Of a stretch of DNA of 64,000 nucleotides, positions 37,245-46,347 are shown one piece after another (the first letter of the stretch is position 1; every line of letters starts with the position of its first letter). The stretch is taken from positions 62,001 to 126,000 of the forward strand of contig JAJZQH010000001.1 of the NCBI GenBank assembly GCA_021810905.1, written 5' to 3'. Source of the stretch: a bacterium. GTDB taxonomy: Bacteria > UBA10199 > 2-02-FULL-44-16 > JAAZCA01. The position numbers were made by a program, and so were the translations under genes. A model generated the notes under the pieces. It searched no databases. It was not told the DNA's origin and worked only from the letters and a program-made list of their open reading frames with translations.

Positions 37245-38720
37245 ATGGCCCTTGAATTAAAACAGAGTGTAAAACTTTCTCAGCAGCTGGTGGTCACGCC
37301 CCAGCTCCAGCAGGCGATCAAACTCCTTCAGCTATCCAGACTCGAACTTTCAGAAATCATACAAAATGAATTGCTCGAAAATCCGGTGCTTGAAGATGCG
37401 GATGTCCAACCCGAAGAGCCTGAAATCGAAAAACAGTCGGCCGGCGAAATACACGAGCAGGCCAAGGACGAGGACAAGGGGCACGAGCATACTATTGACG
37501 AAGTTGGGAGCTCCGACGGCACTCTCAAGGAGCCGGCCGATTTTGATTGGGAAAATTATCTCAATACGTACAACGCCCCTGGTTATTCCGCTGAACGCGA
37601 TGTAGGAGGCGAAGAAGCACCGACGTTTGAAAACGTGCTGAGGCAGTCCGAATCGCTGCAGGATCATCTGCTGTGGCAGATTCACCTCTCCAATTTTAAT
37701 CCGCGCGAACTTGAGCTTGGCACTGAAATCATCGGCAATATTAATGATGACGGCTACCTGCAAGCCACGGTGGATGAAATTGCCTCCAAGATCGGCTCAT
37801 CTCCTGACGAAGTCGAGTCGATCTTGAAGAGGATTCAGGAATTCGATCCCATCGGTGTCGGAGCGCGCGATCTCCGCGAATGCCTGCTTCTGCAGACGAA
37901 ACTTCTCGGCGACGATGGGCGCCTTGTTTCGGAGATCATAAAAAATCATCTACCCGAACTCGAACGACACAATTACACTGCGATTGCAAAAAAACTCGAC
38001 GTGCCTCCGCAGAAGATTAAGGATGCGGCGCTAATCGTATCCGCACTTGAGCCAAAGCCCGGCCGTCCTTTCAACTCGGAGTCGCCTCAGTACATAACGC
38101 CTGACGTCTACGTGCAGAAAGTCGGCGACAATTATGTGGTTACGTTGAACGAGGACGGCCTTCCCAAGCTGCGCGTAAGCGATTTCTATCGACGGGCGCT
38201 TATGCGGGGATCCAGCGTCGCCGTCCAGACGAAGGATTATATACAAGAACGCATGCGCGCGGCAGTGTGGCTCATAAAGAGCATCCATCAACGACAGCAG
38301 ACGCTCTATAAGGTTGCAAGCAGCATAGTCAAATTCCAGCGTGAATTCTTTGACAAAGGGCTCATGAGCCTCAAGCCTCTGGTCCTTAAGGACGTTGCAG
38401 AGGATATTGAAATGCATGAATCGACCATCAGCCGGGTTACCGCCAACAAATTCATGCACACGCCGCGCGGCATCTTTGAATTGAAGTTCTTTTTCAACAG
38501 CGGCATTCATCAGCTTGAAGGCGGCGGGGTCGCTTCCGAAGCGGTAAAACTGCTGGTCAAAAAAATCATCTCCGAAGAAAATCTGCGATCCCCGCTTTCC
38601 GATCAGGAGATCGCTGAAAAACTCAAGGGATATAACATTGATATAGCCAGGAGAACTGTAGCAAAATATAGAGAAAGCTTGGGCATCCTTCCTTCCTCAC
38701 GCCGCAGACGAATGGAGTGA
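37245..38720 (+). CDS. rpoN: RNA polymerase sigma-54 factor
   Basis: This factor directs polymerase to -24/-12 promoters and needs an AAA+ enhancer-binding protein. The 491 residues start with the glutamine-rich activator region (LKQSVKLSQQLVVTPQLQQAIKLLQLSRLELSEII). An acidic linker of about 90 residues follows, then the core-binding domain. The DNA-binding part has the helix-turn-helix (LKDVAEDIEMHESTISRVTANKFMHTPRGIFELKFFF) and the RpoN box (ARRTVAKYRESLGILPSSRRR). Three textbook sigma-54 promoters lie 8-12 kb downstream. Confidence 0.97.
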   Translation: MALELKQSVKLSQQLVVTPQLQQAIKLLQLSRLELSEIIQNELLENPVLEDADVQPEEPEIEKQSAGEIHEQAKDEDKGHEHTIDEVGSSDGTLKEPADFDWENYLNTYNAPGYSAERDVGGEEAPTFENVLRQSESLQDHLLWQIHLSNFNPRELELGTEIIGNINDDGYLQATVDEIASKIGSSPDEVESILKRIQEFDPIGVGARDLRECLLLQTKLLGDDGRLVSEIIKNHLPELERHNYTAIAKKLDVPPQKIKDAALIVSALEPKPGRPFNSESPQYITPDVYVQKVGDNYVVTLNEDGLPKLRVSDFYRRALMRGSSVAVQTKDYIQERMRAAVWLIKSIHQRQQTLYKVASSIVKFQREFFDKGLMSLKPLVLKDVAEDIEMHESTISRVTANKFMHTPRGIFELKFFFNSGIHQLEGGGVASEAVKLLVKKIISEENLRSPLSDQEIAEKLKGYNIDIARRTVAKYRESLGILPSSRRRRME

Positions 38721-38724
38721 CATC

Positions 38725-39036
38725 ATGAACCAGAACACAATCGATACGACATTCACTTTTCGTAACCTGGAATCCACAGATGCATTGCGCGATCATACAG
38801 CGGATAAGCTGACGCGTCTCAACAAGTATCTCCTAAACCCAGCAGCGGCTCACTGCATATTCAAGGTCGAAGGCCCGCGTCATGTGGCTGAAATCACGCT
38901 CAGCGTGAAGGGCGGCAAGTACATAGGCGTCGGGACCAGCACAGACATGTACTCCTCCGTTGATACCGCTGTAGATAAAATCGGGAAGCAGTTGAGCCGT
39001 GACAAGGAGCGCGTGAAAGGTCACAAGGGCGAATGA
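38725..39036 (+). CDS. hpf: Ribosome hibernation promoting factor, short form
   Basis: Binds the decoding centre of idle 70S ribosomes. It has 103 residues with TFRNLESTDALRDHTADKLTRLNKYL and the conserved VDTAVDKIGKQLSRDKERVKGHKG end. It lacks the long-form C-terminal dimerisation domain. It starts 4 bases after rpoN, the standard rpoN-hpf-ptsN order. Confidence 0.9.
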   Translation: MNQNTIDTTFTFRNLESTDALRDHTADKLTRLNKYLLNPAAAHCIFKVEGPRHVAEITLSVKGGKYIGVGTSTDMYSSVDTAVDKIGKQLSRDKERVKGHKGE

Positions 39037-39058
39037 CGCCCCTGCCGGCGGTTTTTTT
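39037..39058 (+). terminator. Weak terminator-like hairpin after hpf
   Basis: A short stem CGCC/GGCG with a 6-base loop precedes seven T (39052-39058). It may only attenuate transcription into ptsN. Confidence 0.4.
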
Positions 39059-39131
39059 CATCCTTGCTTTTTCACGGCATGTGGGATACTCCTACGCAAC
39101 CTAAATCTCTGATATATAAAGGTAATACTTT

Positions 39132-39593
39132 ATGCATCTAACCGAAATTTTTCGGCCGGAAATGGTATGGCCGGACCTGACTGCGAAGACGAAACCGGAA
39201 GTAATTCGTGAACTCGCAAGGCACATCTCCGGATGCGTCAGTTCACTCGACGAGCAACGCGTTGCCGAGATTCTGATGGAGCGGGAACGGCTGGGGAGTA
39301 CTGGGATTCAAGATGGTATAGCCATACCTCACGGCAAGGTACCGGGACTCAAGGATATCATCATCGCATGCGGTCGGAGCCGGCAAGGCATAGATTTCGA
39401 AGCTCACGACCAAAAGCCGACTCACCTTTTTTTCGTGCTGCTCGCGCCCGAGTTTGCTGCGGGACAACACTTGAAGGCGCTGGCGCGTCTCTCCAGGCTC
39501 CTGAAAGACGAAGATTTCCGCGAACGCCTCATGTCCTCCAAGGACGCAAATGAGATTTATCGCGCAATAGTTGATGAGGACGAGAGAAACTGA
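39132..39593 (+). CDS. ptsN: PTS IIA-like nitrogen-regulatory protein PtsN
   Basis: A 153-residue phosphocarrier with the fructose/mannitol-type IIA fold. The phosphorylated histidine is H67 in GSTGIQDGIAIPHGKVPGLKD. HLFFVLLAPEFAAGQHLKALARLSRLLKDEDFRERLM is the usual second motif. It works as a regulatory output and not in sugar import. It is followed by hprK after a single-base overlap. Confidence 0.93.
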   Translation: MHLTEIFRPEMVWPDLTAKTKPEVIRELARHISGCVSSLDEQRVAEILMERERLGSTGIQDGIAIPHGKVPGLKDIIIACGRSRQGIDFEAHDQKPTHLFFVLLAPEFAAGQHLKALARLSRLLKDEDFRERLMSSKDANEIYRAIVDEDERN

Positions 39594-40561
39594 TGCTCAA
39601 TATTCCGGTCATCAAGCTGATAAAGGACAAGGACAGCCGTCTCCACCTTGAGCCGCTGACCGGCAAGGCGGGCCTGGACAAAAAAATAGTCATCCCCAGA
39701 ATTCAGAAGCCAGGTCTCGCTTTGACTGGTGATACGTCGAACCTTCATCCAGGACGAATTCAGGTTCTGGGCAAAGCCGAGATGCGTTATCTCTCCTCAC
39801 TCTCAGCGCCAAAGCGCAAATCAGTCATAGAAGCGATATGCAAGATAGACATCGCCTGCATCGTACTGACACGGAATGCCGAGCCTCCAAAGCCTCTGCT
39901 CGCGATGTGCCGCGAACACGGCATCCCCCTCCTCCGCACGAAGCTTCTCACGTCCACATTCGTCAATCGGGCCACGCGGTTTCTCGACGAAAGCCTCGCA
40001 GCGTCGACGTGCATCCATGGTGTCCTGCTTGACGTATTCGGAGTCGGCATACTCATCGTCGGAAAGAGCGGCATTGGAAAGAGCGAATGCGCCCTGGATC
40101 TTGTGCTGCGCGGACACAGGCTGGTTGCGGACGACATCATCAACGTGCGAAAGCGTCCTCCCGCCACCCTTTACGGTACGGGGTCGGAGATCATCAAGTA
40201 TCACATGGAGATCCGCGGTCTTGGGATCATTAATTTCCGCGATCTGTTCGGAATTTCAGCCGTGCGCGACCGCAAGGTGATCGAAATAGTTGTTGAACTG
40301 TCGGAGTGGAATCCTGACATGGAATACGATCGGCTTGGTCTTGAAGATCATCGCTATTCAATACTTGACGTGAGCATCCCGCTCATTCAGATACCTGTGC
40401 GCCCTGGAAGAAACCTCTCCGCGATTATCGAAGTCGCGGCACGCAACCACCTCCTCAAAATGGGTGGTTTCCATTCGGCCAGAGAATTCCAGGAGCGGCT
40501 GTCGGCTGAAATTATTGCGAATGACCGCAGAATCCAGGATCTTCTGGGACAACTTGAATGA
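39593..40561 (+). CDS. hprK: HPr kinase/phosphorylase
   Basis: Phosphorylates and dephosphorylates HPr on its regulatory serine. The 322 residues carry the catalytic histidine region STCIHGVLLDVFGVGILIVGKSGIGKSECALDL with Walker A at residues 157-164. The HprK signature is EIRGLGIINFRDLFGISAVRDRK. The N-terminal domain (residues 1-130) is of the HprK_N type. Proteobacterial HprK usually sits with PtsN and HPr, as here. Confidence 0.95.
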   Translation: MLNIPVIKLIKDKDSRLHLEPLTGKAGLDKKIVIPRIQKPGLALTGDTSNLHPGRIQVLGKAEMRYLSSLSAPKRKSVIEAICKIDIACIVLTRNAEPPKPLLAMCREHGIPLLRTKLLTSTFVNRATRFLDESLAASTCIHGVLLDVFGVGILIVGKSGIGKSECALDLVLRGHRLVADDIINVRKRPPATLYGTGSEIIKYHMEIRGLGIINFRDLFGISAVRDRKVIEIVVELSEWNPDMEYDRLGLEDHRYSILDVSIPLIQIPVRPGRNLSAIIEVAARNHLLKMGGFHSAREFQERLSAEIIANDRRIQDLLGQLE

Positions 40562-40574
40562 GGATTTACACGCT

Positions 40575-40985
40575 ATGATCGGAGTAGTCGTAGTATCACA
40601 CAGAAATATCGGATGCGAGATGGTCAAAGCCACCAACCGCATCATTCCGGAAGCGACTCACATGTGCGGAGTAGCCGTGGAGTCGAATGATCCGCCGGAG
40701 GCGATAAGACAACAGGTGTCTGAGGCCGTCAAGGCGGTGGATGGGGGCAACGGGGTTCTTATTCTTACGGACATGTTCGGAGGTACCCCTTCAAATATCT
40801 GCCTATCGTTCCTGGAGCCTTCGCGGGTCGAGGTGATATCCGGTTTCAATCTTCCAATGCTGATAAAACTTGCTCATCTTGAGCAGGATGCGAATTTCAT
40901 GGATACGGTCAAATTCATCCAACACTACGGCCAGCGCAACATAGTGATTGCAAGTCAGGTCCTGGCCGGAGAATCGCGAAGGTGA
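40575..40985 (+). CDS. Mannose-type PTS EIIA protein
   Basis: A 136-residue EIIA of the mannose family: MIGVVVVSHRNIG (active-site H9), then GVLILTDMFGGTPSNICLSFL, the conserved D-x-F-G-G-[ST]-P-x-N motif. The start at 40575 is chosen over the longer frame, which lies inside hprK. No EIIB, C or D partner is present, so it is regulatory. Confidence 0.9.
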   Translation: MIGVVVVSHRNIGCEMVKATNRIIPEATHMCGVAVESNDPPEAIRQQVSEAVKAVDGGNGVLILTDMFGGTPSNICLSFLEPSRVEVISGFNLPMLIKLAHLEQDANFMDTVKFIQHYGQRNIVIASQVLAGESRR

Positions 40986-40989
40986 TCAT

Positions 40990-41280
40990 ATGAACGGAAA
41001 TAGACAGGAACAGGAAGTGGCTAGGAGCTTTACAATAATGAACACCCTCGGCCTGCACGCCAGGGCCGCGGCCGCGTTCGTTAAAATCGCCAACCGGTTT
41101 CAGAGCGAAATCAAAGTGATCAAAGACGAGGCGGCTGTTAACGGCAAAAGCATAATGGGTGTGCTGATGCTGGCAGCCACCAAAGGCTCTCAGATCAGCG
41201 TCGCCGCCATCGGAGATGACGCCTCGGACGCCGTCGAAGCGTTGGGCAAGCTAATTGAAGAAAAATTCGGCGAGGAGTGA
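40990..41280 (+). CDS. ptsH: Phosphocarrier protein HPr
   Basis: A 96-residue phosphocarrier between enzyme I and the EIIA proteins. It contains H23 in MNTLGLHARAAAAFVKIANRF, and the HPr-kinase target S54 in VNGKSIMGVLMLAATKGSQI. Retention of both sites agrees with hprK upstream. A 9-residue N-terminal extension precedes the family start. It starts 4 bases after the EIIA gene. Confidence 0.93.
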   Translation: MNGNRQEQEVARSFTIMNTLGLHARAAAAFVKIANRFQSEIKVIKDEAAVNGKSIMGVLMLAATKGSQISVAAIGDDASDAVEALGKLIEEKFGEE

Positions 41281-41290
41281 TCCCTTCAGA

Positions 41291-43072
41291 ATGAGGATGC
41301 GCAGATTCCATTCGCACGCCACGTCTCCCGGTATAGCTATCGGCCGGGCACACTGCATGGAGAGCCGCGGCTCGTCATTCGCTCGCTCATGGATTAAAGA
41401 TTCCGACGTCGAAGATGAAGTTTCCCGCTTCCGCACTTCCGTACAGAAGGCAAAAGACCAGCTGGCTCACATCCAGGCCAAGATGTGCCGCTATCAGGGG
41501 CATGACCAGATCAAGATCATCGAGTCATACCGCATGTTCCTGCAGGACGACATGCTCGTCGCCACGACGATCAAGCACATACAGCAGTTCAAGATCAACG
41601 CTGAATGGGCGCTGGACAAAACGCTGTCTCATCTGAAGCTTTCCTTTCTCAACGTAAATGAAGAATACTTCAGGGAACGCCAGCAGGACGTGGACTACGT
41701 GGGCCGCCGTCTCATGGACAATCTCATCGGCATGCCCGATCTCACGCCCTCGGATCTTCCTCCCGGCGAAGTTGTGCTCATCGTACACGACCTCTCCCCC
41801 GCCGAAGTGGCCAGCCTGCCCAGAGACAAGGTGCTCGGTTTTGTCATGGAGGGCGGCGGCGAAACTTCGCACAGCGCAATAATTTCGCGCGCTCTTGATA
41901 TCCCCGCCATATTCGGAGTCAAGGAGTTATGCGGCCAGATCGAAGAAGGCGAGACGGTTATCCTGGATGGAATCAAGGGGCTTTTGATCGCGTCTCCGTC
42001 GCGCAGAGAACTCGATCAGTATCGCACGATTCAACAAAAATATATCGCGCTCGAGCATATCCTGCTCGAGGAAATCCACCTCCCAGCGGAGACAAAGGAC
42101 GGTTTCCGCATACATATCGAAGCGAACATGGAGCTTGCGGAGGAGATACCCTCGCTATTGCAACACGGCGCAGAGGGAATAGGGCTCTACCGCACTGAAT
42201 ATCTCTTCCTGAACAGGCTCGACGAGCCTTCCGAAGAAGAGCAATACGAAAACTACGTCTCCGTGCTGACGAAGCTGGCTCCTAGGCCCGTCACCATACG
42301 AACGATCGATCTTGGAGGAGATAAACTGGCTGTATCGCAGCCGTACGAGACACAGATAAACCCCGCGCTCGGCCTCAGGGCTATCCGCCTATGTCTTCGC
42401 GAGATCCCGCTTTTCAAGACCCAGCTCAGGGCGCTGTTTCGAGCATCCACGCAAGGGAATCTTCGCATCCTTCTGCCGATGATCTCAAGCGTGGACGAGG
42501 TGAGGCAGGTTCGCAAGATCATCAAGGACGTCAAGCGCGACCTCGCCGCTCGCGAAATGAAATTTCGTGACGATGTGCCGCTTGGCATAATGATCGAAGT
42601 TCCTTCCGCAGTATTCATGGCGAATGAACTCGCAAAGGAAGTAGATTTTTTTTCAATCGGAACAAACGACCTTATCCAGTACGGACTCGCAATCGATCGC
42701 GTAAACGAACTTGTCTCGCACATGTATAACCCTTTCCATCCCGCCGTTCTGCGCATGATCAAGCAGGCGGTGACAGCCGCAAAGAAGGCTGGAATTGAAG
42801 CTGCAATCTGCGGAGAACTCGCCGGAGACCCTCTTGCCATTACGCTGATGGTTGGGCTTGAACTCAATGCGCTTTCAATGAATCCGATCTCAATCCCGCG
42901 AGTAAAAAAAATACTGCGATCAATCACCAAGCGGCAATCAATAGAAATCCTTGAAGAAGCGCTATCCCTTCCCTCTGCAGAAGAAATCGAGAAACTGCTG
43001 CGAAAGAAGACAAGTCATCTGCTGCCTGGAGACGTAAAAAAGCTGCATATTCTGGAGGCGCAGAATCCTTAA
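41291..43072 (+). CDS. ptsI: PTS enzyme I
   Basis: Transfers phosphate from PEP to HPr. Starting at 41291 it has 593 residues. The phosphohistidine H194 lies in [25 protein letters not shown]. The PEP-binding barrel has [67 protein letters not shown] and the catalytic cysteine in [14 protein letters not shown]. It ends the rpoN-hpf-ptsN-hprK-EIIA-ptsH-ptsI row. Confidence 0.95.
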   Translation: MRMRRFHSHATSPGIAIGRAHCMESRGSSFARSWIKDSDVEDEVSRFRTSVQKAKDQLAHIQAKMCRYQGHDQIKIIESYRMFLQDDMLVATTIKHIQQFKINAEWALDKTLSHLKLSFLNVNEEYFRERQQDVDYVGRRLMDNLIGMPDLTPSDLPPGEVVLIVHDLSPAEVASLPRDKVLGFVMEGGGETSHSAIISRALDIPAIFGVKELCGQIEEGETVILDGIKGLLIASPSRRELDQYRTIQQKYIALEHILLEEIHLPAETKDGFRIHIEANMELAEEIPSLLQHGAEGIGLYRTEYLFLNRLDEPSEEEQYENYVSVLTKLAPRPVTIRTIDLGGDKLAVSQPYETQINPALGLRAIRLCLREIPLFKTQLRALFRASTQGNLRILLPMISSVDEVRQVRKIIKDVKRDLAAREMKFRDDVPLGIMIEVPSAVFMANELAKEVDFFSIGTNDLIQYGLAIDRVNELVSHMYNPFHPAVLRMIKQAVTAAKKAGIEAAICGELAGDPLAITLMVGLELNALSMNPISIPRVKKILRSITKRQSIEILEEALSLPSAEEIEKLLRKKTSHLLPGDVKKLHILEAQNP

Positions 43073-43088
43073 GCCAGGTCCCTGCCCT

Positions 43089-43129
43089 TCAAAATGTTTT
43101 GAAAACTCAAAATGTTAGGAGCCAAAATG
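43089..43129 (+). repeat. CAAAATG repeats and inverted repeat upstream of metK
   Basis: CAAAATG occurs three times (43090, 43108, 43123). The first is part of the inverted repeat TTCAAAA-TG-TTTTGAA. All lie within 50 bases upstream of the metK -35, as an operator would. Confidence 0.5.
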
Positions 43130-43131
43130 GC

Positions 43132-43160
43132 TTGACAGCACTTGAGTGCCGTCCTATACG
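43132..43160 (+). promoter_or_regulatory. Sigma-70 promoter for metK
   Basis: Consensus TTGACA (43132-43137), 17 bases, TATACG (43155-43160). The leader is about 45 bases, ends in AAAGGAGAG, and is too short for a known SAM riboswitch. Confidence 0.8.
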
Positions 43161-43212
43161 AAAAAACTCAATTTTTCTTTATTTCCATCAATACTGCAAA
43201 AAAGGAGAGCGC

Positions 43213-44382
43213 ATGAAACCCCAATCTTATCTCTTCACGTCAGAATCGGTTACGGAAGGTCATCCGGACAAAGTTGCGGACCAGATCTCAGATTCAGTAC
43301 TCGACGCCATTATCGCTCAGGACTCCACTTCGCGAGTGGCCTGCGAAACCATGGTAACGACGGGCATGGCCATCGTGGCGGGAGAAATCACCACAAACGC
43401 CAACGTTTCCTATCCTGAAATCGTCCGAAACACGATTCGTGAAATCGGATACAACCATCACTCAATGGGCTTCGACTGGGAAACCTGCGGCGTAATCATC
43501 TCCATCGACAAGCAGTCGCCGGATATTTCGCAGGGAGTCACTGAGGGCGAAGGCCTTTTTAAGGAACAAGGCGCCGGCGATCAGGGGCTCATGTTCGGAT
43601 TCGCATGCAACGAAACCGAAGAGTTGATGCCCATGCCTATAGTGCTCGCTCATCGCATCACCCGCAGGCTCGCAGAAGTCCGTAAGAACAAGGAACTGAA
43701 TTTCCTGCGTCCTGATGGCAAATCCCAGGTCACAATAAAATACGAGCAAGGAAAGCCCGTTCACATCGACACGATCGTATGCTCGACGCAGCACAACCCG
43801 GATGTCTCCTATGAGGAACTCAAGGAAGGTGTTATCAATAAAGTGATAAAGCCTGCGTTGCCGCAGAACCTGTGCGACAAAAATACACGCTACCTTATCA
43901 ACCCGACAGGCCGCTTCGTTCTTGGCGGTCCCCACGCCGACTGCGGAGTTACCGGCCGTAAAATCATCGTAGACACCTACGGCGGCGTAGGCAGCCACGG
44001 CGGCGGCGCGTTCTCCGGCAAGGATCCATCCAAGGTCGACCGCAGCGCCTCTTACATGGCCCGCTACATAGCGAAGAATATCGTTGCATCCGGTGCGGTG
44101 GACCGGTGCGAAGTCCAGATAGCATACGCTATCGGCTACCCCGACCCTGTCTCGCTCATGGTGAACGGCTTCGGCACGTCAAAGATAGACCACGAAAAGC
44201 TTGAAACCGCGGTGCGCGAGCTTTTCCCGCTCAAACCTGCTTCCATAATCAAACACCTCGATCTCAGGAAGCCTATCTACCGCAAAACCGCCAGCGGCGG
44301 TCACTTCGGCCGGAGCGAACCTGAGTTCAGCTGGGAGCGCACGGACAAGGTTGCTGATCTCAAACGCATGCTCGGCATGTGA
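43213..44382 (+). CDS. metK: S-adenosylmethionine synthetase
   Basis: Makes SAM from methionine and ATP. The start at 43213 ([33 protein letters not shown]) follows AAAGGAGAG and gives 389 residues. Signatures are [36 protein letters not shown] and [29 protein letters not shown]. The upstream in-frame extension (38 codons) contains the promoter and is rejected. Confidence 0.97.
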   Translation: MKPQSYLFTSESVTEGHPDKVADQISDSVLDAIIAQDSTSRVACETMVTTGMAIVAGEITTNANVSYPEIVRNTIREIGYNHHSMGFDWETCGVIISIDKQSPDISQGVTEGEGLFKEQGAGDQGLMFGFACNETEELMPMPIVLAHRITRRLAEVRKNKELNFLRPDGKSQVTIKYEQGKPVHIDTIVCSTQHNPDVSYEELKEGVINKVIKPALPQNLCDKNTRYLINPTGRFVLGGPHADCGVTGRKIIVDTYGGVGSHGGGAFSGKDPSKVDRSASYMARYIAKNIVASGAVDRCEVQIAYAIGYPDPVSLMVNGFGTSKIDHEKLETAVRELFPLKPASIIKHLDLRKPIYRKTASGGHFGRSEPEFSWERTDKVADLKRMLGM

Positions 44383-44388
44383 GGAAAA

Positions 44389-45027
44389 ATGGCCGCGTCA
44401 AGGGATAATACAGCGAGGCCTCGGTATGTCCTCATCATAGAGGACAACGTTCACCATGCAGAGATATTGACCGAGGTGCTTGATCGCCATTTTGCTCCTG
44501 TCGTAATACACACCGTTGATACTGTTAAGGACGGGCTCGATTTTGTATCGCAGTCGGGCTATGATCTCATCCTGACGGGTGCTGTGATCAAGGAAACGCC
44601 CGTGACCGAAGCGATCTCCCGTATTGCGCGCCTCGCAGGTGGGACGCCGATCATCGTCATATCAGGTCATGGCGATGAGAGGCTTGCGGCGGAACTAATT
44701 AAAAAAGGAGCAACGGAATATCTCGTCAAGACGCGCGAAACGCTTGACGCCCTCCCCGCCCTGCTTGCGAAACATATAAAGTCGAGACGCGCAAAATCGA
44801 GAAAACGGAAGTCCAAAGCAAAGCCTGAAACTTCGCAGCGCCTCCCATCAGCCGCCGCGATTATTCGCGAAGTGGACAAGCTGACACAGCGCGCGCTGGC
44901 TATGCTCGGAGGATCAAAACGTCGCAGACGTGCTGCCTCAGCTGGAGGCAATGAACAACTTGATCAGTTGTTGTCTCAGATCAAACGCTTAAGAGAGATG
45001 GCCTCGAGACTCGAGGAAAAAGAGTAA
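44389..45027 (+). CDS. Receiver-like protein without phospho-acceptor aspartate
   Basis: Residues about 10-130 follow the response-regulator receiver fold: VLIIEDNVHHAEIL with the acidic pair, YDLILTGAVIKETP, TPIIVISGHGDE with the conserved serine, and KGATEYLVKT with the conserved lysine. The aspartate expected at the end of strand 3 is glycine (LTG), so normal phosphorylation is unlikely. The C-terminal 80 residues are Lys/Arg-rich (SRRAKSRKRKSKAK), then a helix. It is 6 bases after metK and no histidine kinase is near. Role unknown. Confidence 0.75.
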   Translation: MAASRDNTARPRYVLIIEDNVHHAEILTEVLDRHFAPVVIHTVDTVKDGLDFVSQSGYDLILTGAVIKETPVTEAISRIARLAGGTPIIVISGHGDERLAAELIKKGATEYLVKTRETLDALPALLAKHIKSRRAKSRKRKSKAKPETSQRLPSAAAIIREVDKLTQRALAMLGGSKRRRRAASAGGNEQLDQLLSQIKRLREMASRLEEKE

Positions 45028-45173
45028 CAGTTCCAAAGTGGAGTATTTCCTCCCCGGACCTGCAGATCATCATCCCATTTTCCTCTCACGCAACCTTAGA
45101 CGTTACCTGAAATATTACTCATAACCTGCTGATAATTGGTCAAATACAGATCTTCCATATACAGCCGCCGTGC

Positions 45174-45189
45174 TGGCAGGGCTCTTGCA
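45174..45189 (+). promoter_or_regulatory. Sigma-54 promoter P1 (upstream of the 45.2-kb gene pair)
   Basis: TGGCAGGGCTCTTGCA: the -24 TGGCA and -12 TTGCA match consensus with exactly 10 bases between GG and GC. The start would be near 45200, about 43 bases before the ATG. The region 45028-45173 shows no repeated activator site I can name. Confidence 0.85.
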
Positions 45190-45242
45190 TATCCAAAGTC
45201 CGGTGTCACAGGCTGTACCTGGCATCAGAAGGCGAGAGAAAT

Positions 45243-45572
45243 ATGAGCGCGGACAACATAACTAAACCTGCAGCAACGGATATCCTCTCGATCATGCGTG
45301 AACTTGATCGAAAAGATGCCGAAAATCATGCGTTAACTGCCGAAACAAAGGCAACTGCAGACGATAAAGCCGCGCATGCATCGAAAATCGATATAGATCC
45401 TTCAAAACTGTTGAGTTCCTTACGAACAAAACGCGATCTGCTCAATATAATTAACGGACACACGAGAGCTAAGGAAACAAAAGAAATTGACCAGATAACA
45501 GAGGAAATCAATGACGCCATCTCCTTTCTCACGAAACTCGTTGATGGAGACGAGCCCAGGTGTGAGTCATGA
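45243..45572 (+). CDS. Small helical protein of unknown function
   Basis: The 109-residue product has no membrane segment or signal peptide and is mostly charged helix (DILSIMRELDRKDAENHALTAETKATADDKAAHASKI and LLSSLRTKRDLLNIINGHTRAKETKEIDQITEEINDAISFLTKLV). Its size, charge and coupling to a second unknown gene would suit a chaperone or a small structural component, but I do not recognise it. It is the first gene after sigma-54 promoter P1 and overlaps the next gene by ATGA. Confidence 0.75.
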   Translation: MSADNITKPAATDILSIMRELDRKDAENHALTAETKATADDKAAHASKIDIDPSKLLSSLRTKRDLLNIINGHTRAKETKEIDQITEEINDAISFLTKLVDGDEPRCES

Positions 45573-46210
45573 CTAAAGCTGCCCCAGCACCAAAAGTATC
45601 ATATATCACTGAGCCTTATGCCCCTGCATCAACCACGGAGCAACGGCCTAAATCGCAAACTATCGACGACAGTTATGCCGATGCCGGCCCAGACGCCTAT
45701 AAGGGACTGGTCGCAGGCAACACGCCAAAGTCCGAATCCATTGCCCAAGGCGCCATTGGCGACATGATGGATGCAATGTCAAATATCCAAACAAAGGAAC
45801 TCACCTATTCGCAGAAGATCCAGAATATCCTGAGCGGTTACGCCAATATAGCAGATACTAAAGAGGCAATGGGGGTCGACATCAAGGGCGATATACCCCT
45901 TGTGCCCAACTTTCGTAAGGAGATCGTAGATGGGCATGCGCTCGCTGATATGCCCATGCGGCCTGTTGTCCAGCGTTATGAAGGACTGATGAAAGTGCTC
46001 GACAAGATGATCGGCGCTGCGAAAGCAGCGCTCAGCCCGAAAAACGCCGCCAGCATGACCGCTGCAGAAATCAGATCGTTGCACTCCTATCAGAAGAAAC
46101 TTGAGGAGACCATGCGATATTGCGGTCAGCAGCTCAGGGATGCGAAGGACTGCCTCAACAGCAAGATCGACGACGGTTCGGAATTCGACTGGATCGATTC
46201 ATCTTCATAG
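45569..46210 (+). CDS. Unknown protein coupled to the 109-residue gene
   Basis: A 213-residue protein overlapping the previous gene by 4 bases. The first 60 residues are Pro/Ala/Ser/Thr-rich and probably disordered (MTKAAPAPKVSYITEPYAPASTTEQ). The rest is predicted helical (AIGDMMDAMSNIQTKELTYSQKIQNILSGYANI, QRYEGLMKVLDKMIGAAKAAL, SLHSYQKKLEETMRYCGQQLRDAKDCLNSK). No signal peptide and no known domain. A disordered N-terminus followed by helices is seen in secreted structural proteins, but that is only a hint. Confidence 0.75.
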   Translation: MTKAAPAPKVSYITEPYAPASTTEQRPKSQTIDDSYADAGPDAYKGLVAGNTPKSESIAQGAIGDMMDAMSNIQTKELTYSQKIQNILSGYANIADTKEAMGVDIKGDIPLVPNFRKEIVDGHALADMPMRPVVQRYEGLMKVLDKMIGAAKAALSPKNAASMTAAEIRSLHSYQKKLEETMRYCGQQLRDAKDCLNSKIDDGSEFDWIDSSS

Positions 46211-46275
46211 CGCCGTGATGACTGAAAGCCCCATTGCAGGTCGCAACTGCCCAATAATCAAATATATGCAAAACG

Positions 46276-46289
46276 AATCACATGATTCT
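46276..46289 (+). repeat. Inverted repeat upstream of P2
   Basis: GAATC-ACAT-GATTC is a perfect 5-bp dyad about 60-70 bases upstream of the -24 of P2. It is at a plausible distance for an activator site, but it is not found before P1 or P3. Confidence 0.35.
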
Positions 46290-46347
46290 CCATCCTTCAA
46301 ATCCTTAAATATCAAAGGGTTAAAGTTATATTCGAATCTGATTTTGT

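Noticed and set aside
39084-39097. Sigma-54-like GG-N10-GC spacing upstream of ptsN
   Set aside because: Only the GG and GC dinucleotides fit; the flanking bases (GGGATA, ACGCA) do not match TGGCA and TTGCA, unlike the three good sites.
43161-43212. SAM riboswitch in the metK leader
   Set aside because: The leader is about 45 bases and has no SAM-I, SAM-II or SAH aptamer features.
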